Below, piece by piece: positions 6,253 to 13,736 of a stretch of DNA of 32,974 nucleotides. Position numbers and translations under genes: made by a program. How positions within the stretch are numbered: position 1 is the stretch's first letter; every line of letters begins with the position of its first letter. Source of the DNA: Candidatus Uhrbacteria bacterium (GTDB taxonomy: Bacteria; Patescibacteriota; Patescibacteriia; 2-12-FULL-60-25); NCBI GenBank assembly GCA_023246415.1, contig JAHFIK010000004.1:13563-46536 (forward strand). Reading direction: 5' to 3'. Under the pieces are notes generated by a model, which saw only the letters and a program-made list of their open reading frames with translations, ran no database searches and was not told the DNA's origin.

Positions 6253-7881
6253 TTAGAACCCCATGCCACCCATCCCTGCGCCATGATCATGGCCAGCGGC
6301 GGGTTCTTCCTTCTTTGGAAGTTCGGTGATGACACATTCCGTCGTGAGGAACATCGCAGCCACGGATGCAGCATTCTGGAGCGCGCTGCGCGTGACCTTG
6401 GCGGGATCAACGATCCCTGCCTTCATGAGATCCTCATACGAATCCGTTGCGGCGTTGTAGCCCATGGACCCGGTCAGTTTCTTTACCTCTTCGGCAACGA
6501 CGGCTCCATCTTTCCCGGCGTTCTCCGCGATGATGCGGATCGGCTCTTCAATGGCACGACGGAGAATCGATAAGCCGACGGCTTCATCGCCCTTCAAGGT
6601 CAATGACGACAGGGCGGAGATCGTTCTGAGCAATGCGACGCCGCCACCCGCGACAATCCCTTCTTCAACCGCTGCCTTTGTTGCCGCGACCGCATCTTCG
6701 ATGCGATGCTTCTTCTCCTTCATTTCCACTTCCGTGGCGGCCCCAACTTTGATCACGCCGATGCCACCGGCGATCTTTGCGAGACGCTCGGTAAGCTTCT
6801 CGCGATCAAAGTCGCTGTCCGTATGATCGATCTGGTTCTTAATCTGTGCCGCGCGATCCGCGATGGTTTTTGCATCGCCCTTGCCATCCACGAATGTGGT
6901 GTGATCTTTTGTGGCGACCACTTTGCGAGCACTTCCGAGGTCTTCAAGTTCCACCGAGTCGAGCTTGCGGCCGAGATCATCCGTGATGAGCGTTGCCCCC
7001 GTGACCGCAGCGATGTCGGCAAGCATCTCTTTCCGGCGATCGCCGAATCCAGGCGCTTTCACGGCAAGGGCGTGGAATGTACCACGGAGCTTGTTCAAGA
7101 CGAGCGTCGTCAACGCCTCCCCTTCAAGGTCATCCGCGATAATCACGACATCCTTCTTGCCGGTCTGAAGAACCTTTTCGAGAATCGGAAGAATCTCCTG
7201 AATGGAGGTAATCTTTTTGTCCGTAATGAGGATGTATGGATCCGCATATTCCGCTTCCATCCGCTCTGAATTCGTCACCATGTACGGCGAGAGATACCCC
7301 TTATCAATCCGCATCCCTTTCACCACATCTTTCTGGATGCCAAAGCTCTGGGATTCTTCAACGGTAATAACGCCGTCTTTCCCCATTTCGTTCATCGCTT
7401 CAGCAATCACCTTTCCGATCTCCGCATCGTTCGCAGAGATGGAGGCGACCTGTTCGATTTCGCTTCCCGTGACCGGCTTTGCGATGCGCTTGATCTCTGC
7501 GATGATTGCTTCGACACCCTTTTCAATCCCATGCTTCACGGCAAGCGGATTTGCGCCTGCGGTGATGTTCTTGAGACCTTCGGCGATCATCGCCTGCGCG
7601 AGAACGGTTGCGGTTGTCGTTCCGTCGCCGGCAACGTCGTTCGTCTTTGAGGCGACTTCTTTCACGAGTTCTGCGCCGAGATTTTCAAACTTATCTTCGA
7701 GCTCAACATCTTTTGCCACCGTGACGCCATCTTTGGTGATCGTCGGACTTCCATATCCGCGATCAATGACGACGTTTCGACCCTTCGGTCCGAGCGTCAC
7801 TTTGACAGCTGATGCGAGTTTATCCACGCCGCGCTTGAGCGAGTGGCGTGCTTGTTCATTGAAGAGCATCTGTTTGGACAT
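6253..7881 (-). CDS. groL: Chaperonin GroEL (60 kDa)
   Basis: GroEL forms the double-ring ATP-driven folding chamber. Sequence landmarks are the start MSKQMLFNEQARHSLKRGVD, the ATP-binding VAGDGTTTATVLAQ, VEEGIVAGGGVALLR, and the C-terminal Gly/Met-rich tail GAGMGGMGF. The length of 542 residues is standard. The ATG at 7881 is chosen because family members begin there; the upstream in-frame extension to 7959 reads through an iterated hairpin. No Shine-Dalgarno precedes the ATG, which follows CGAACAACT directly at the hairpin base. It is second in the operon after groES, separated by 94 nt filled by that hairpin. Confidence 0.98.
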   Translation of the reverse strand: MSKQMLFNEQARHSLKRGVDKLASAVKVTLGPKGRNVVIDRGYGSPTITKDGVTVAKDVELEDKFENLGAELVKEVASKTNDVAGDGTTTATVLAQAMIAEGLKNITAGANPLAVKHGIEKGVEAIIAEIKRIAKPVTGSEIEQVASISANDAEIGKVIAEAMNEMGKDGVITVEESQSFGIQKDVVKGMRIDKGYLSPYMVTNSERMEAEYADPYILITDKKITSIQEILPILEKVLQTGKKDVVIIADDLEGEALTTLVLNKLRGTFHALAVKAPGFGDRRKEMLADIAAVTGATLITDDLGRKLDSVELEDLGSARKVVATKDHTTFVDGKGDAKTIADRAAQIKNQIDHTDSDFDREKLTERLAKIAGGIGVIKVGAATEVEMKEKKHRIEDAVAATKAAVEEGIVAGGGVALLRTISALSSLTLKGDEAVGLSILRRAIEEPIRIIAENAGKDGAVVAEEVKKLTGSMGYNAATDSYEDLMKAGIVDPAKVTRSALQNAASVAAMFLTTECVITELPKKEEPAAGHDHGAGMGGMGF

Positions 7882-7885
7882 AGTT

Positions 7886-7970
7886 GTTCGTTGCGTCGTC
7901 CGTCGTCCGTCGTTGCGTCGTTCGGCCGGATAAACCGACGCCACGACGGACGACGCCACGACGGACGAAC
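7886..7970. repeat. Iterated inverted repeat between groES and groEL
   Basis: The unit CGTCGTC/CGTTG is iterated on both sides. The left part is 7886-7920 and the right part 7936-7970, each 35 nt, with CGGCCGG in the loop. The inner 20 bp pair with one mismatch; the outer part pairs in a shifted register. A 32-nt stretch (7889-7920) is identical to 12313-12344. The element fills the groES-groEL spacer and ends 4 nt from the groEL ATG, so it could control processing or translation of groEL. Confidence 0.88.
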
Positions 7971-7975
7971 TTCAA

Positions 7976-8269
7976 TTATTCAATCACCGCGAGGACGTCG
8001 GATTCAGAGATGACAAGGAACTCCGTGTCATCCACCTTCACTTCGTCGGGTGAATATTTCTTAAAGACGATCTTCTGACCGACCTTCACATGCATCGGCG
8101 CAACAGATCCGTTGTCGAGGAGCCGACCTGGACCGATGGCGATCACTTCGCCCTGCTCCGGTCGTTCCTTGCTGGCCGTATCTGGCAAAATAATGCCAGA
8201 CGCGGTGACCTCTTCTTTCGTCGATGCCTTCACAATGAGGCGATCTCCTAATGGACGGAGAGTGGACAT
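7976..8269 (-). CDS. groS: Co-chaperonin GroES (10 kDa)
   Basis: GroES caps the GroEL chamber. The 97-residue protein starts MSTLRPLGDRLIVKA and carries the mobile-loop segment TASGIILPDTASKERPEQGEV and the family region IGPGRLLDNGS. The end KVDDTEFLVISESDVLAVIE is typical. It is the first gene of the groES-groEL operon, with a CIRCE-like operator about 60-86 nt upstream. The ATG follows CATTCTATTCT with no Shine-Dalgarno. Confidence 0.98.
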   Translation of the reverse strand: MSTLRPLGDRLIVKASTKEEVTASGIILPDTASKERPEQGEVIAIGPGRLLDNGSVAPMHVKVGQKIVFKKYSPDEVKVDDTEFLVISESDVLAVIE

Positions 8270-8289
8270 AGAATAGAATGTTGAATTGA

Positions 8290-8306
8290 GAATTTGGAAT
8301 TTGGGT
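8290..8306. repeat. Half copy of the GAATTTGG-type repeat
   Basis: The 17-mer GAATTTGGAATTTGGGT is identical to 29654-29670 in the left arm and loop edge of the hairpin after hsp20. Here it lies in the groES leader without an inverted partner. Confidence 0.75.
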
Positions 8307-8328
8307 TAGCTCGCTAATCGCGAGGCGA

Positions 8329-8355
8329 CAAGCAGTCTCTCTTTGAGAGTGCTAA
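8329..8355 (-). promoter_or_regulatory. CIRCE-like HrcA operator upstream of groES
   Basis: On the minus strand it reads TTAGCACTC, 9 nt, then GACTGCTTG. The first half is a perfect CIRCE half-site and the second matches GAGTGCTAA at 6 of 9 positions, with the canonical 9-nt spacer. HrcA repressor would bind here and release on heat shock. A possible -35 (TTGACG) lies at about 8393-8398, but no matching -10 at normal spacing is clear. Confidence 0.8.
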
Positions 8356-8441
8356 CCGCGTAATCGATAGGTTGCCAGCGGCAACGCGCTGCGTCAAGAC
8401 GTCGAATCACCCGATATGTAAACGTCAAGTGTGCTCCTCTC

Positions 8442-8479
8442 AAAAAACGACACACCCCAGCAACACGATGCTGCTGGGG
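8442..8479 (-). terminator. Rho-independent terminator after the MFS gene
   Basis: CCCCAGCA pairs with TGCTGGGG (8455-8462 with 8472-8479) and, a few bases on, the minus strand has six T (plus A run 8442-8447). It separates the MFS gene from the groES control region. A second T run, without a strong stem, is closer to the stop (8492-8497). Confidence 0.75.
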
Positions 8480-8527
8480 CGAAGTCGGAGTTAAAAAACC
8501 GCTTCAGACAAACTCGCGTTTTAAGCG

Positions 8528-9811
8528 CTATTTGTCTGCGGACGGAGCTGTGTGTGGAAACGGAACAAGGAACGAAACAATAATGGATGGGATCGCGACC
8601 ACCAGGGCATACAGGAAGAATGCTGGATACCCGAGGGACGCGGCGATCGTCCCACTCACCATTGCAGGAATCGAGACGCCCAAATTCATCAACGCCGTTC
8701 CATACCCGCAATGGGCCATCGCATACTTTCCGGGAGACAGCTGCTGCATGATGTAGTTGATGCATGCGATCATACCCATGCCGACACAGAACTGCTCGAT
8801 CGTTGCGCAGATACCGATCGTCCACATGTCCGTGGTGTGCGTCCATGCGAGATACGCAAAGAGCAAAATCGGAATGTTGAAAATCAGCACCAGAAACTTC
8901 AACGAACGTTCGAGGGAATAGCGTGACACAATCTTCCCCGCGATGAGCGAGCTCACCACGAGACCGAGCGTCGCAACCGTCCCATAGACGAAGCCGACTT
9001 GCTGAGTCGACAGTCCGGCGCCACCATTTTCGGGCTTGTCGCGAAGATACAGTTGCGCGATCGCGGAGACCTGACTCTCGGAAACGCGATAGAGGAAGAT
9101 GAATGCAATCATCCACCAGACTTTTGGTTTCTTGAAAAAGTCTGTAACCACGACGCCAAAAACCTTGATCGCTTCAGTCGCCGTCTTCGCATGCGCCTCG
9201 GACGGACTCCCCGGAGGGAGCATACGGGTGTGATACGCAGCGCTCACGGCCATGAATCCTGCCATGACCACAAAGACGAGCGTCCATCCCGCCTCAACGC
9301 CCATCAATTTTTCCAGATGACCGGCGAGGTACACAACCCCGCCCATGGCGATCACTTTCCCGCCCATCCATGCGGCGGACTGAACGCCGGAGAACGCGGC
9401 GAGCGTCGACTTATCGAGCGTCGTCACATACACCCCATCTGACGCAATGTCATGGGTCGCGGACGTGAATGCGAACACCCACAACACACCGAGAGTCGCC
9501 GGAAACCACATGGGCAGATGCGCCACGAACGCGAGTGCGCAAAAGAGCGCCGCAAGCGTAATCTGAGACCAGATGACGATCCGCTTTTTCACGCGAACGA
9601 GCTCACAGAACGGACTCCAAAGGGGCTTGAAGGACCACGTCATTCCCATGAGTCCCACCCAAAAGGTGATGACCGGAATCGCGATCCCTCGGCTCTTGAA
9701 ATACTGCTGTGAGACGAACAACGCAATGTTGTATGGCAAGCTCATCGCGATATACAGCGACGGAACCCACCACCAGGGATACTTGGCCTGATTTGGTTGT
9801 CGAAAAGACAC
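8528..9811 (-). CDS. MFS transporter, AmpG/PAT-like
   Basis: The polytopic membrane protein of about 427 residues has a dozen hydrophobic segments. The segment FTSATHDIASDGVYV near residue 120 resembles the ATQDIAxDA motif of AmpG-type muropeptide permeases and acetyl-CoA transporter relatives, so import of cell-wall fragments or a similar solute is possible. The start is taken as GTG at 9811 because AGGAGGT lies exactly 7 nt upstream; the frame extends to another GTG at 9862 but without an RBS. This is the only strong Shine-Dalgarno found in the window. It follows the ligase-like gene on the same strand. Substrate is not determined by the sequence. Confidence 0.85.
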   Translation of the reverse strand: MSFRQPNQAKYPWWWVPSLYIAMSLPYNIALFVSQQYFKSRGIAIPVITFWVGLMGMTWSFKPLWSPFCELVRVKKRIVIWSQITLAALFCALAFVAHLPMWFPATLGVLWVFAFTSATHDIASDGVYVTTLDKSTLAAFSGVQSAAWMGGKVIAMGGVVYLAGHLEKLMGVEAGWTLVFVVMAGFMAVSAAYHTRMLPPGSPSEAHAKTATEAIKVFGVVVTDFFKKPKVWWMIAFIFLYRVSESQVSAIAQLYLRDKPENGGAGLSTQQVGFVYGTVATLGLVVSSLIAGKIVSRYSLERSLKFLVLIFNIPILLFAYLAWTHTTDMWTIGICATIEQFCVGMGMIACINYIMQQLSPGKYAMAHCGYGTALMNLGVSIPAMVSGTIAASLGYPAFFLYALVVAIPSIIVSFLVPFPHTAPSADK

Positions 9812-9818
9812 GAAAGAT

Positions 9819-9825
9819 ACCTCCT
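9819..9825 (-). promoter_or_regulatory. Strong Shine-Dalgarno AGGAGGT of the MFS gene
   Basis: AGGAGGT on the minus strand, 7 nt before GTG at 9811. It decides the start of this gene and shows that the organism can use a canonical ribosome binding site. Confidence 0.85.
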
Positions 9826-9897
9826 GCGGACCTCGAACATCGAGGCGGGAAAAGCGTAGCACTCACTTTGCCACCGTCAAGTACGTAAAACGATCTG

Positions 9898-11313
9898 TCA
9901 TCCAACCTCCTCCTGCGCCCGCAAGACCGCAATCGCAAGTCCGAGGAGCACAATCCCCGACCAGAGGGTCACGAGGTAGTGATCCGTGAGGGCGATGCAC
10001 GTCAACGCAATGATGAGTGGGAGTCTCGCATCGAGAAGCGCGAGACGCGAGAATAGTCGATCCCATTTCTTCTGTCCCGCTTCCTGATTTCCGCTTCCTG
10101 ATTTTCGTGTTCGATATCGAACAACCACCGTCCCCAACAACGCCATCAGCGCCAGTATGCCCAAGAGCCCGGTCTCGAGCACAAACGCGGCGGGAGCGGC
10201 GTGTGGCGGCTCTGGGGCAATGCGAGCCCACTGCGTTCCTTTGCGAATTTCTGTGATTCCGAGCAGGCCTGCACCCGGACCCCATCCGGCAAGCGGACGC
10301 TTCTGAAACGCTTTCCATCCCTGTGCAAACGATTCTGTTCGCGAGAACAGCGACCACGCTTCAAGCCGATCCGTCGACACCACACGCGCACGAACGTGAT
10401 CCCACTGTGTCACGAATCCGAACGTTGCGGCCAACACACAGACAACGACAAGCATCACGACGGCTTGTCGATCTCCCGCATCGTGCGCTGAACTGAACGC
10501 GATGACGGCACCGGCCGCACACGCAAGTGCGGCTGCCACCCATGCGCCGCGGCTAAACGTAAAGATGAGGGTGATTGTTAACAGAAATCCGGATGCCAAC
10601 CATCCGTACGAGGCGAGTTTTGATTTCGTCGTCTGAATGAGCCTCGGGAGAAATCCGAGCGCAACCGCGATCCATCCCCCGAGAATGTTTGGGTGTGGAA
10701 ATCCGCCGTAGGAACGCAGGACGCGATACAGTCCGTGCTCAACCACGCTCGTCCCACTTGATGCGGCGTGATGTGTGGCGATCCCAAGCCACGTACTGCC
10801 GAGAATGTCCTGCGTTAGAAACTGAACAACCCCCAACCCCGCGTGCGGCAGCACCGCGATCACGATCCACGCCATGAGGGACGTGCGAGAAACGCGCAAG
10901 ACGCCAAGCGACCACACCAATGCCCCGATCACCGCGATAGCCACCCACCACATCACCGTCGCGGTCGCGTTCGCCGTAAAGAGCGATGCGGCAAGCAACA
11001 AAAAGAGCGCAATCTTCAAGAACCGTGTCTCCGTGTTTCGATGTTTCTGCGTCTCAAGAGATGAGTTGATGACCGAATCGTTTGTTGGCTGATCAATCTG
11101 CCCATCTGCCTTCCTCATCACTCGTGACTCGTGACTCGTGAGCAACCACGCGCACACCACGGTCGCCAACAGTGGGACCCAGCTCACATAAAACGAGACG
11201 GTGCCCTGCTCCCATGGAAACGTGCCGATTTTTCCATCCACAAAAATCCATCGCGTCTGCCATGGGAGGAGGAGGATGGTGATCCGCCAGAGGAGAGAGG
11301 AGATCCGTTTCAT
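9898..11313 (-). CDS. O-antigen ligase/polymerase-like membrane protein (Wzy_C type)
   Basis: The 471-residue polytopic protein has about 12 hydrophobic segments. GGFPHPNILGGWIAVALGF and, after two helices, FTFSRGAWVAAALACAAG match the WaaL/Wzy_C pattern; a large loop (about 300-370) with RPLAGWGPGAGLLG fits the family's long periplasmic loop. It probably joins or polymerises glycans at the outer face of the membrane. Two hydrophilic stretches (about residues 57-97 and 401-417) are coded by iterated repeat DNA and look like in-frame insertions between membrane segments. The ATG at 11313 follows CGCTTCCCGT. The stop is TGA. Confidence 0.85.
   Translation of the reverse strand: MKRISSLLWRITILLLPWQTRWIFVDGKIGTFPWEQGTVSFYVSWVPLLATVVCAWLLTSHESRVMRKADGQIDQPTNDSVINSSLETQKHRNTETRFLKIALFLLLAASLFTANATATVMWWVAIAVIGALVWSLGVLRVSRTSLMAWIVIAVLPHAGLGVVQFLTQDILGSTWLGIATHHAASSGTSVVEHGLYRVLRSYGGFPHPNILGGWIAVALGFLPRLIQTTKSKLASYGWLASGFLLTITLIFTFSRGAWVAAALACAAGAVIAFSSAHDAGDRQAVVMLVVVCVLAATFGFVTQWDHVRARVVSTDRLEAWSLFSRTESFAQGWKAFQKRPLAGWGPGAGLLGITEIRKGTQWARIAPEPPHAAPAAFVLETGLLGILALMALLGTVVVRYRTRKSGSGNQEAGQKKWDRLFSRLALLDARLPLIIALTCIALTDHYLVTLWSGIVLLGLAIAVLRAQEEVG
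10076..10105. repeat. In-frame iterated repeat in the ligase-like gene
   Basis: GCTTCCTGATTT occurs twice in tandem with offset CCGCTTCCTGATT. On the coding strand it translates to the linker RKSGSGNQEAGQ, a hydrophilic stretch between membrane helices. Confidence 0.6.
11023..11055. repeat. In-frame CACGGAGACACGG-type repeat in the ligase-like gene
   Basis: On the coding strand this reads AGACGCAGAAACATCG then AAACACGGAGACACGG, coding ETQKHRNTETR. It resembles, from memory, a short repeat family common between genes in other bacteria. It is out of character for the membrane protein around it. Confidence 0.55.
11114..11142. repeat. In-frame CACGAGT-type repeat in the ligase-like gene
   Basis: Three tandem ACTCGTG units (plus strand CTCGTGACTCGTGACTCGTG) give the coding-strand peptide TSHESRVM. 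The same unit forms the right arm of the hairpin at 29126-29200 and a half copy at 15206-15231. Confidence 0.75.
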
Positions 11314-11319
11314 ACGGGA

Positions 11320-11360
11320 AGCGTGAGCGAATGAGTTAAGAGTTGTGAGTTACGAGTTGA
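11320..11360. repeat. Iterated AACTC repeat spanning a stop codon
   Basis: The minus strand repeats AACTCGT, AACTCAC, AACTCTT, AACTCA in tandem. The run includes the last codons and TAA stop of the nucleotidyltransferase-like gene and the spacer to the ligase-like start. No inverted partner is present. Confidence 0.65.
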
Positions 11361-12303
11361 GATCAATGCCGAGTGAGTGGAGACGATCTTGATATGCGGC
11401 TCTGAAGGCGAGGCGACCGTCATCCGTATGAAACTTCAGCGTGTCATCTGACACGATCACCGTGGTATCCGTATTCATCCGCGTCTTGATCTGCGTCGGA
11501 AACCACCGCATTTGCGCCGCACGCGCCAGGGATTCGAATGCAGGCATCCGCGGGATGCGAAGACGCGGACGAGGAATTGTCAGCGCCGGCGGGACCATCC
11601 ATGCTGATGCACGCGGATGCGTTGCGAGAAGGGATTGATTCGCCCGCCATAACTGCTCCCCCACCCCGTCATCGTACAGTGGAAGCAATGAGAGGAACCA
11701 GTATCGGAAGTAGGGATCGTCCGGGGCTAGGGTGTGCGGAGAAAGATCGAGCCGAGCGTCTGTAACAAAATAGGAAAAACAGACCGCATCCGGTGCCGCG
11801 TCTGACGTGGCTAATTTTCCAAGCATGCGATACGGCGTCACCGCCAACCCACGCGTCAGCCAAAGATTTCCAGACGCCGTCACGACAAACAGATCCAGAT
11901 CTCCACCATCTCTGGCAAACCCCAGCGACGTGGTATTCGCAAGTGCAACAAATCGTACCGCATCAAGATGCGCAATGATCTGCGCCACGCGATGTGCACG
12001 TAACAATTTCCGTGATTGGATGGGCATGCGCTCGAACGCCGTTGTGAGATGACGCGCGAGCCGTCCGGCAAGCGCCAGCCTCCCCATCCCCATTTCAATA
12101 CGCTTCTGATCAACGAGCTGTGTTCGCGCGATCACGAGCTCCTCCCCGCTTGGAGGCGCACACTCCGATGCATTCATCGCCGACGGCATCCGCCACTCCA
12201 CATTCGTCAGACACTCGCCCCAGGTTGGTGCGACGTCGATCGCATCAAAAAACGCGACCGTTCGAAGGAGTGCGTTCTGAATGAGGATGTCGCGGGGAGA
12301 CAT
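11350..12303 (-). CDS. Nucleotidyltransferase-fold-like protein
   Basis: The 317-residue protein has one recognisable element, VALANTTSLGFARDGGDLDLFVVTASG (about residues 121-147), which resembles the G-S, then D-x-D strand of nucleotidyltransferase-fold proteins; here the first motif is TTSLG rather than GS. The rest is Arg- and Ala-rich and not recognised. The start at 12303 (MSPRDILIQ) is chosen because the in-frame extension to 12369 is coded by an iterated hairpin. An in-frame repeat (11464-11497) codes DAD-like linker KTRMNTDTT near residues 270-280. It probably forms an operon with the ligase-like gene 36 nt downstream. Substrate is unknown. Confidence 0.7.
   Translation of the reverse strand: MSPRDILIQNALLRTVAFFDAIDVAPTWGECLTNVEWRMPSAMNASECAPPSGEELVIARTQLVDQKRIEMGMGRLALAGRLARHLTTAFERMPIQSRKLLRAHRVAQIIAHLDAVRFVALANTTSLGFARDGGDLDLFVVTASGNLWLTRGLAVTPYRMLGKLATSDAAPDAVCFSYFVTDARLDLSPHTLAPDDPYFRYWFLSLLPLYDDGVGEQLWRANQSLLATHPRASAWMVPPALTIPRPRLRIPRMPAFESLARAAQMRWFPTQIKTRMNTDTTVIVSDDTLKFHTDDGRLAFRAAYQDRLHSLGIDLNS
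11464..11497. repeat. In-frame ACGCGGATGAATACGGAT-type repeat
   Basis: On the coding strand GACGCAGATCAAGACGCG is followed by GATGAATACGGATACC, i.e. ACGCaGAT/ACGCGGAT/ACGGAT units. It codes KTRMNTDTT in the nucleotidyltransferase-like protein. The unit resembles, from memory, a common intergenic repeat of other genomes. Confidence 0.5.
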
Positions 12304-12312
12304 GTTCGTTTT

Positions 12313-12388
12313 CGTTGCGTCGTCCGTCGTCCGTCGTTGCGTCGGGTCGGCCGGCCGAAAACGACGCAACGACGGACGACGGACGACG
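12313..12388. repeat. Iterated inverted repeat, 27-bp perfect arms, same unit as in groES-groEL
   Basis: Arms 12318-12344 and 12362-12388 are exact reverse complements. The 17-nt loop contains the palindrome TCGGCCGGCCGA. The left arm with flank (12313-12344) is identical to 7889-7920. It ends 9 nt before the ATG at 12303 and starts just after the stop of the PRC-barrel gene (12396). Confidence 0.92.
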
Positions 12389-12395
12389 TCACGGA

Positions 12396-12710
12396 TTACC
12401 CCTCCCCTCGTTCTGATAATTGCGCGCCCGACGGTGTGGTCGCAGATGCGATCTGCGCAAAACTGCGTGCCCCTTCCGGAACCGCCGTATCCGCCACAAT
12501 CACCCGATCTGTTTTAATTTCAATCACCTGCGACCAATCCACCAAAAACTCCTCATTCAACAACCCTTGAATAACGTTCCGCGCTCGCACATGGATCGTC
12601 GCCAGTCGCCCAGAATCGCCATCCAGATCCGCACTTGCGACCTTTCCAAGCCCAGAACCGCCCTCTGTTTCAACCGACATTCCAATGAATTGCCGTGTAT
12701 TGATGCGCAT
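12396..12710 (-). CDS. PRC-barrel domain protein
   Basis: The 104-residue protein has the PRC-barrel pattern: MRINTRQFIGMSVETEGGSGLGKVASADLDGDSGRL, then beta strands with FLVDWSQVIEIKTDRVIVAD. PRC-barrels are small beta domains found in RNA-maturation and photosynthetic proteins and as stand-alone proteins in many CPR genomes; no catalytic residues are expected. The ATG at 12710 follows CTTCCCAAGT. It lies upstream of the nucleotidyltransferase-like gene on the same strand and downstream of the yidC terminator, so it probably has its own promoter. Confidence 0.82.
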   Translation of the reverse strand: MRINTRQFIGMSVETEGGSGLGKVASADLDGDSGRLATIHVRARNVIQGLLNEEFLVDWSQVIEIKTDRVIVADTAVPEGARSFAQIASATTPSGAQLSERGEG

Positions 12711-12788
12711 ACTTGGGAAGAGCGTAAGACAAATGCGAAATGGCGTCTACGGGGACCCGGTCCGAAGACACGTCCGTATGACACCGGT

Positions 12789-12826
12789 AAAAAACAACAG
12801 ATCCCAGGGGTTCCTGGAATCTGTTG
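12789..12826 (-). terminator. Rho-independent terminator of yidC
   Basis: CAACAGAT-CCAGG pairs with CCTGG-ATCTGTTG (14 positions, one mismatch; 12795-12808 with 12813-12826) and runs into six T on the minus strand (plus A run 12789-12794). It begins 15 nt after the yidC stop. Confidence 0.93.
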
Positions 12827-12841
12827 GATAACAGCGATCCG

Positions 12842-13642
12842 TTAGACGAGTGGCGCAGGTGAAGATCCCTGGCTCGTCGGTGCATTTGGCGGAGGAATGA
12901 TCTCAACCTCGACACCCTTCTTTTCGCGGAACATGTACCACTGCTGGATGACCGTCAAAATGCTCATTGTGAACCAGTACAACATGAGCGCGCCCGGCAA
13001 GCTGAATCCGATAATCACGGTCATGACCGGAAGCATGTACATCATCTGCTTGTTCATCATGGCTGCCATGCTCTCATCTTTCGCTCCCGGCGTTTCAGCC
13101 ACATCTTTCGGCGGCGCTTTTGCGGCGCTCCGAGACATCATCTGCTTTGACTGAACGAACTGGACCGCACCCGCCAAAATTGCGAGTGGGATATTCGGCT
13201 TGGTCAGATCCAAGAATCCTAAAAACAAGGGCTGGATCGTTCCCGGTGCCGGGATGAACGAGTAGAGCAACGTGTGATCAAACGTCCCAATTACTTTCCG
13301 AAGGACGCCATAGAGTGCGATGAAGATTGGGAGCTGGATCAGCAACGGAAGACAGGACGCGGCTGGATTCACCTTGTCAGCCTTGTAGAGCGCCATCAAT
13401 TCGCGTGCCTGCGCCTCCTTATCATCTTTCAACCGCGCACGGACTTCATCAATCTTCGGCTGAAGGAGCTGAAGCGCGCGCTGCTGTTTGATTTGCTGTT
13501 TGAAGATCGGATGGAGAATCCCCTTCACGATAATCGTGAGGGCAATGATCGCGAGACCGATATCATGACCTGGAATCGTTTCGTACAACCACACCAAGAG
13601 GTTCAGAATGGGACGCGTCAGAATCGTTGTGAAGATATTCAT
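12842..13642 (-). CDS. yidC: YidC/Oxa1-type membrane protein insertase
   Basis: YidC inserts membrane proteins alone or with SecYEG. The protein has 266 residues without the large periplasmic domain and without a lipobox, as in short bacterial forms. Landmarks are LTIIVKGILHPIFKQQIKQQRALQLLQPKIDEV, NPAASCLPLLIQLPIFIALYGVLR, and the last helices LPGALMLYWFTMSILTVIQQW. In E. coli the aligned segment reads TFIVRGIMYPLTK, so the functional groove arginine is lysine (Lys40) here. It follows nusA by 94 nt on the same strand, a spacer with small hairpins, and ends at a strong terminator. Confidence 0.95.
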   Translation of the reverse strand: MNIFTTILTRPILNLLVWLYETIPGHDIGLAIIALTIIVKGILHPIFKQQIKQQRALQLLQPKIDEVRARLKDDKEAQARELMALYKADKVNPAASCLPLLIQLPIFIALYGVLRKVIGTFDHTLLYSFIPAPGTIQPLFLGFLDLTKPNIPLAILAGAVQFVQSKQMMSRSAAKAPPKDVAETPGAKDESMAAMMNKQMMYMLPVMTVIIGFSLPGALMLYWFTMSILTVIQQWYMFREKKGVEVEIIPPPNAPTSQGSSPAPLV

Positions 13643-13736
13643 GGATGGGAAAGGCTGTCGGTTGCCCGCGATCGACGTTCAGCCAGAACGATGTCTGGCG
13701 ATCGCACGATCGGACGCAAGCCTCCAGCAATAATCG

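Noticed and set aside
7202..7933. Long frame antisense to groEL (243 residues)
   Set aside because: It is a shadow of the highly conserved groEL gene; its translation is Ser/Phe/Thr-rich, as expected for an antisense frame of a GC-biased gene.
8394..9116. Minus-strand frame of 240 residues overlapping the MFS gene and the groES leader
   Set aside because: Out of frame with the MFS gene, Arg/His/Cys/Ser-rich, crosses the terminator at 8442-8479.
7889..12344. CRISPR array from the recurring CGTCGTC blocks
   Set aside because: Only two distant copies, tandem units without unique spacers, and no cas genes in the window.
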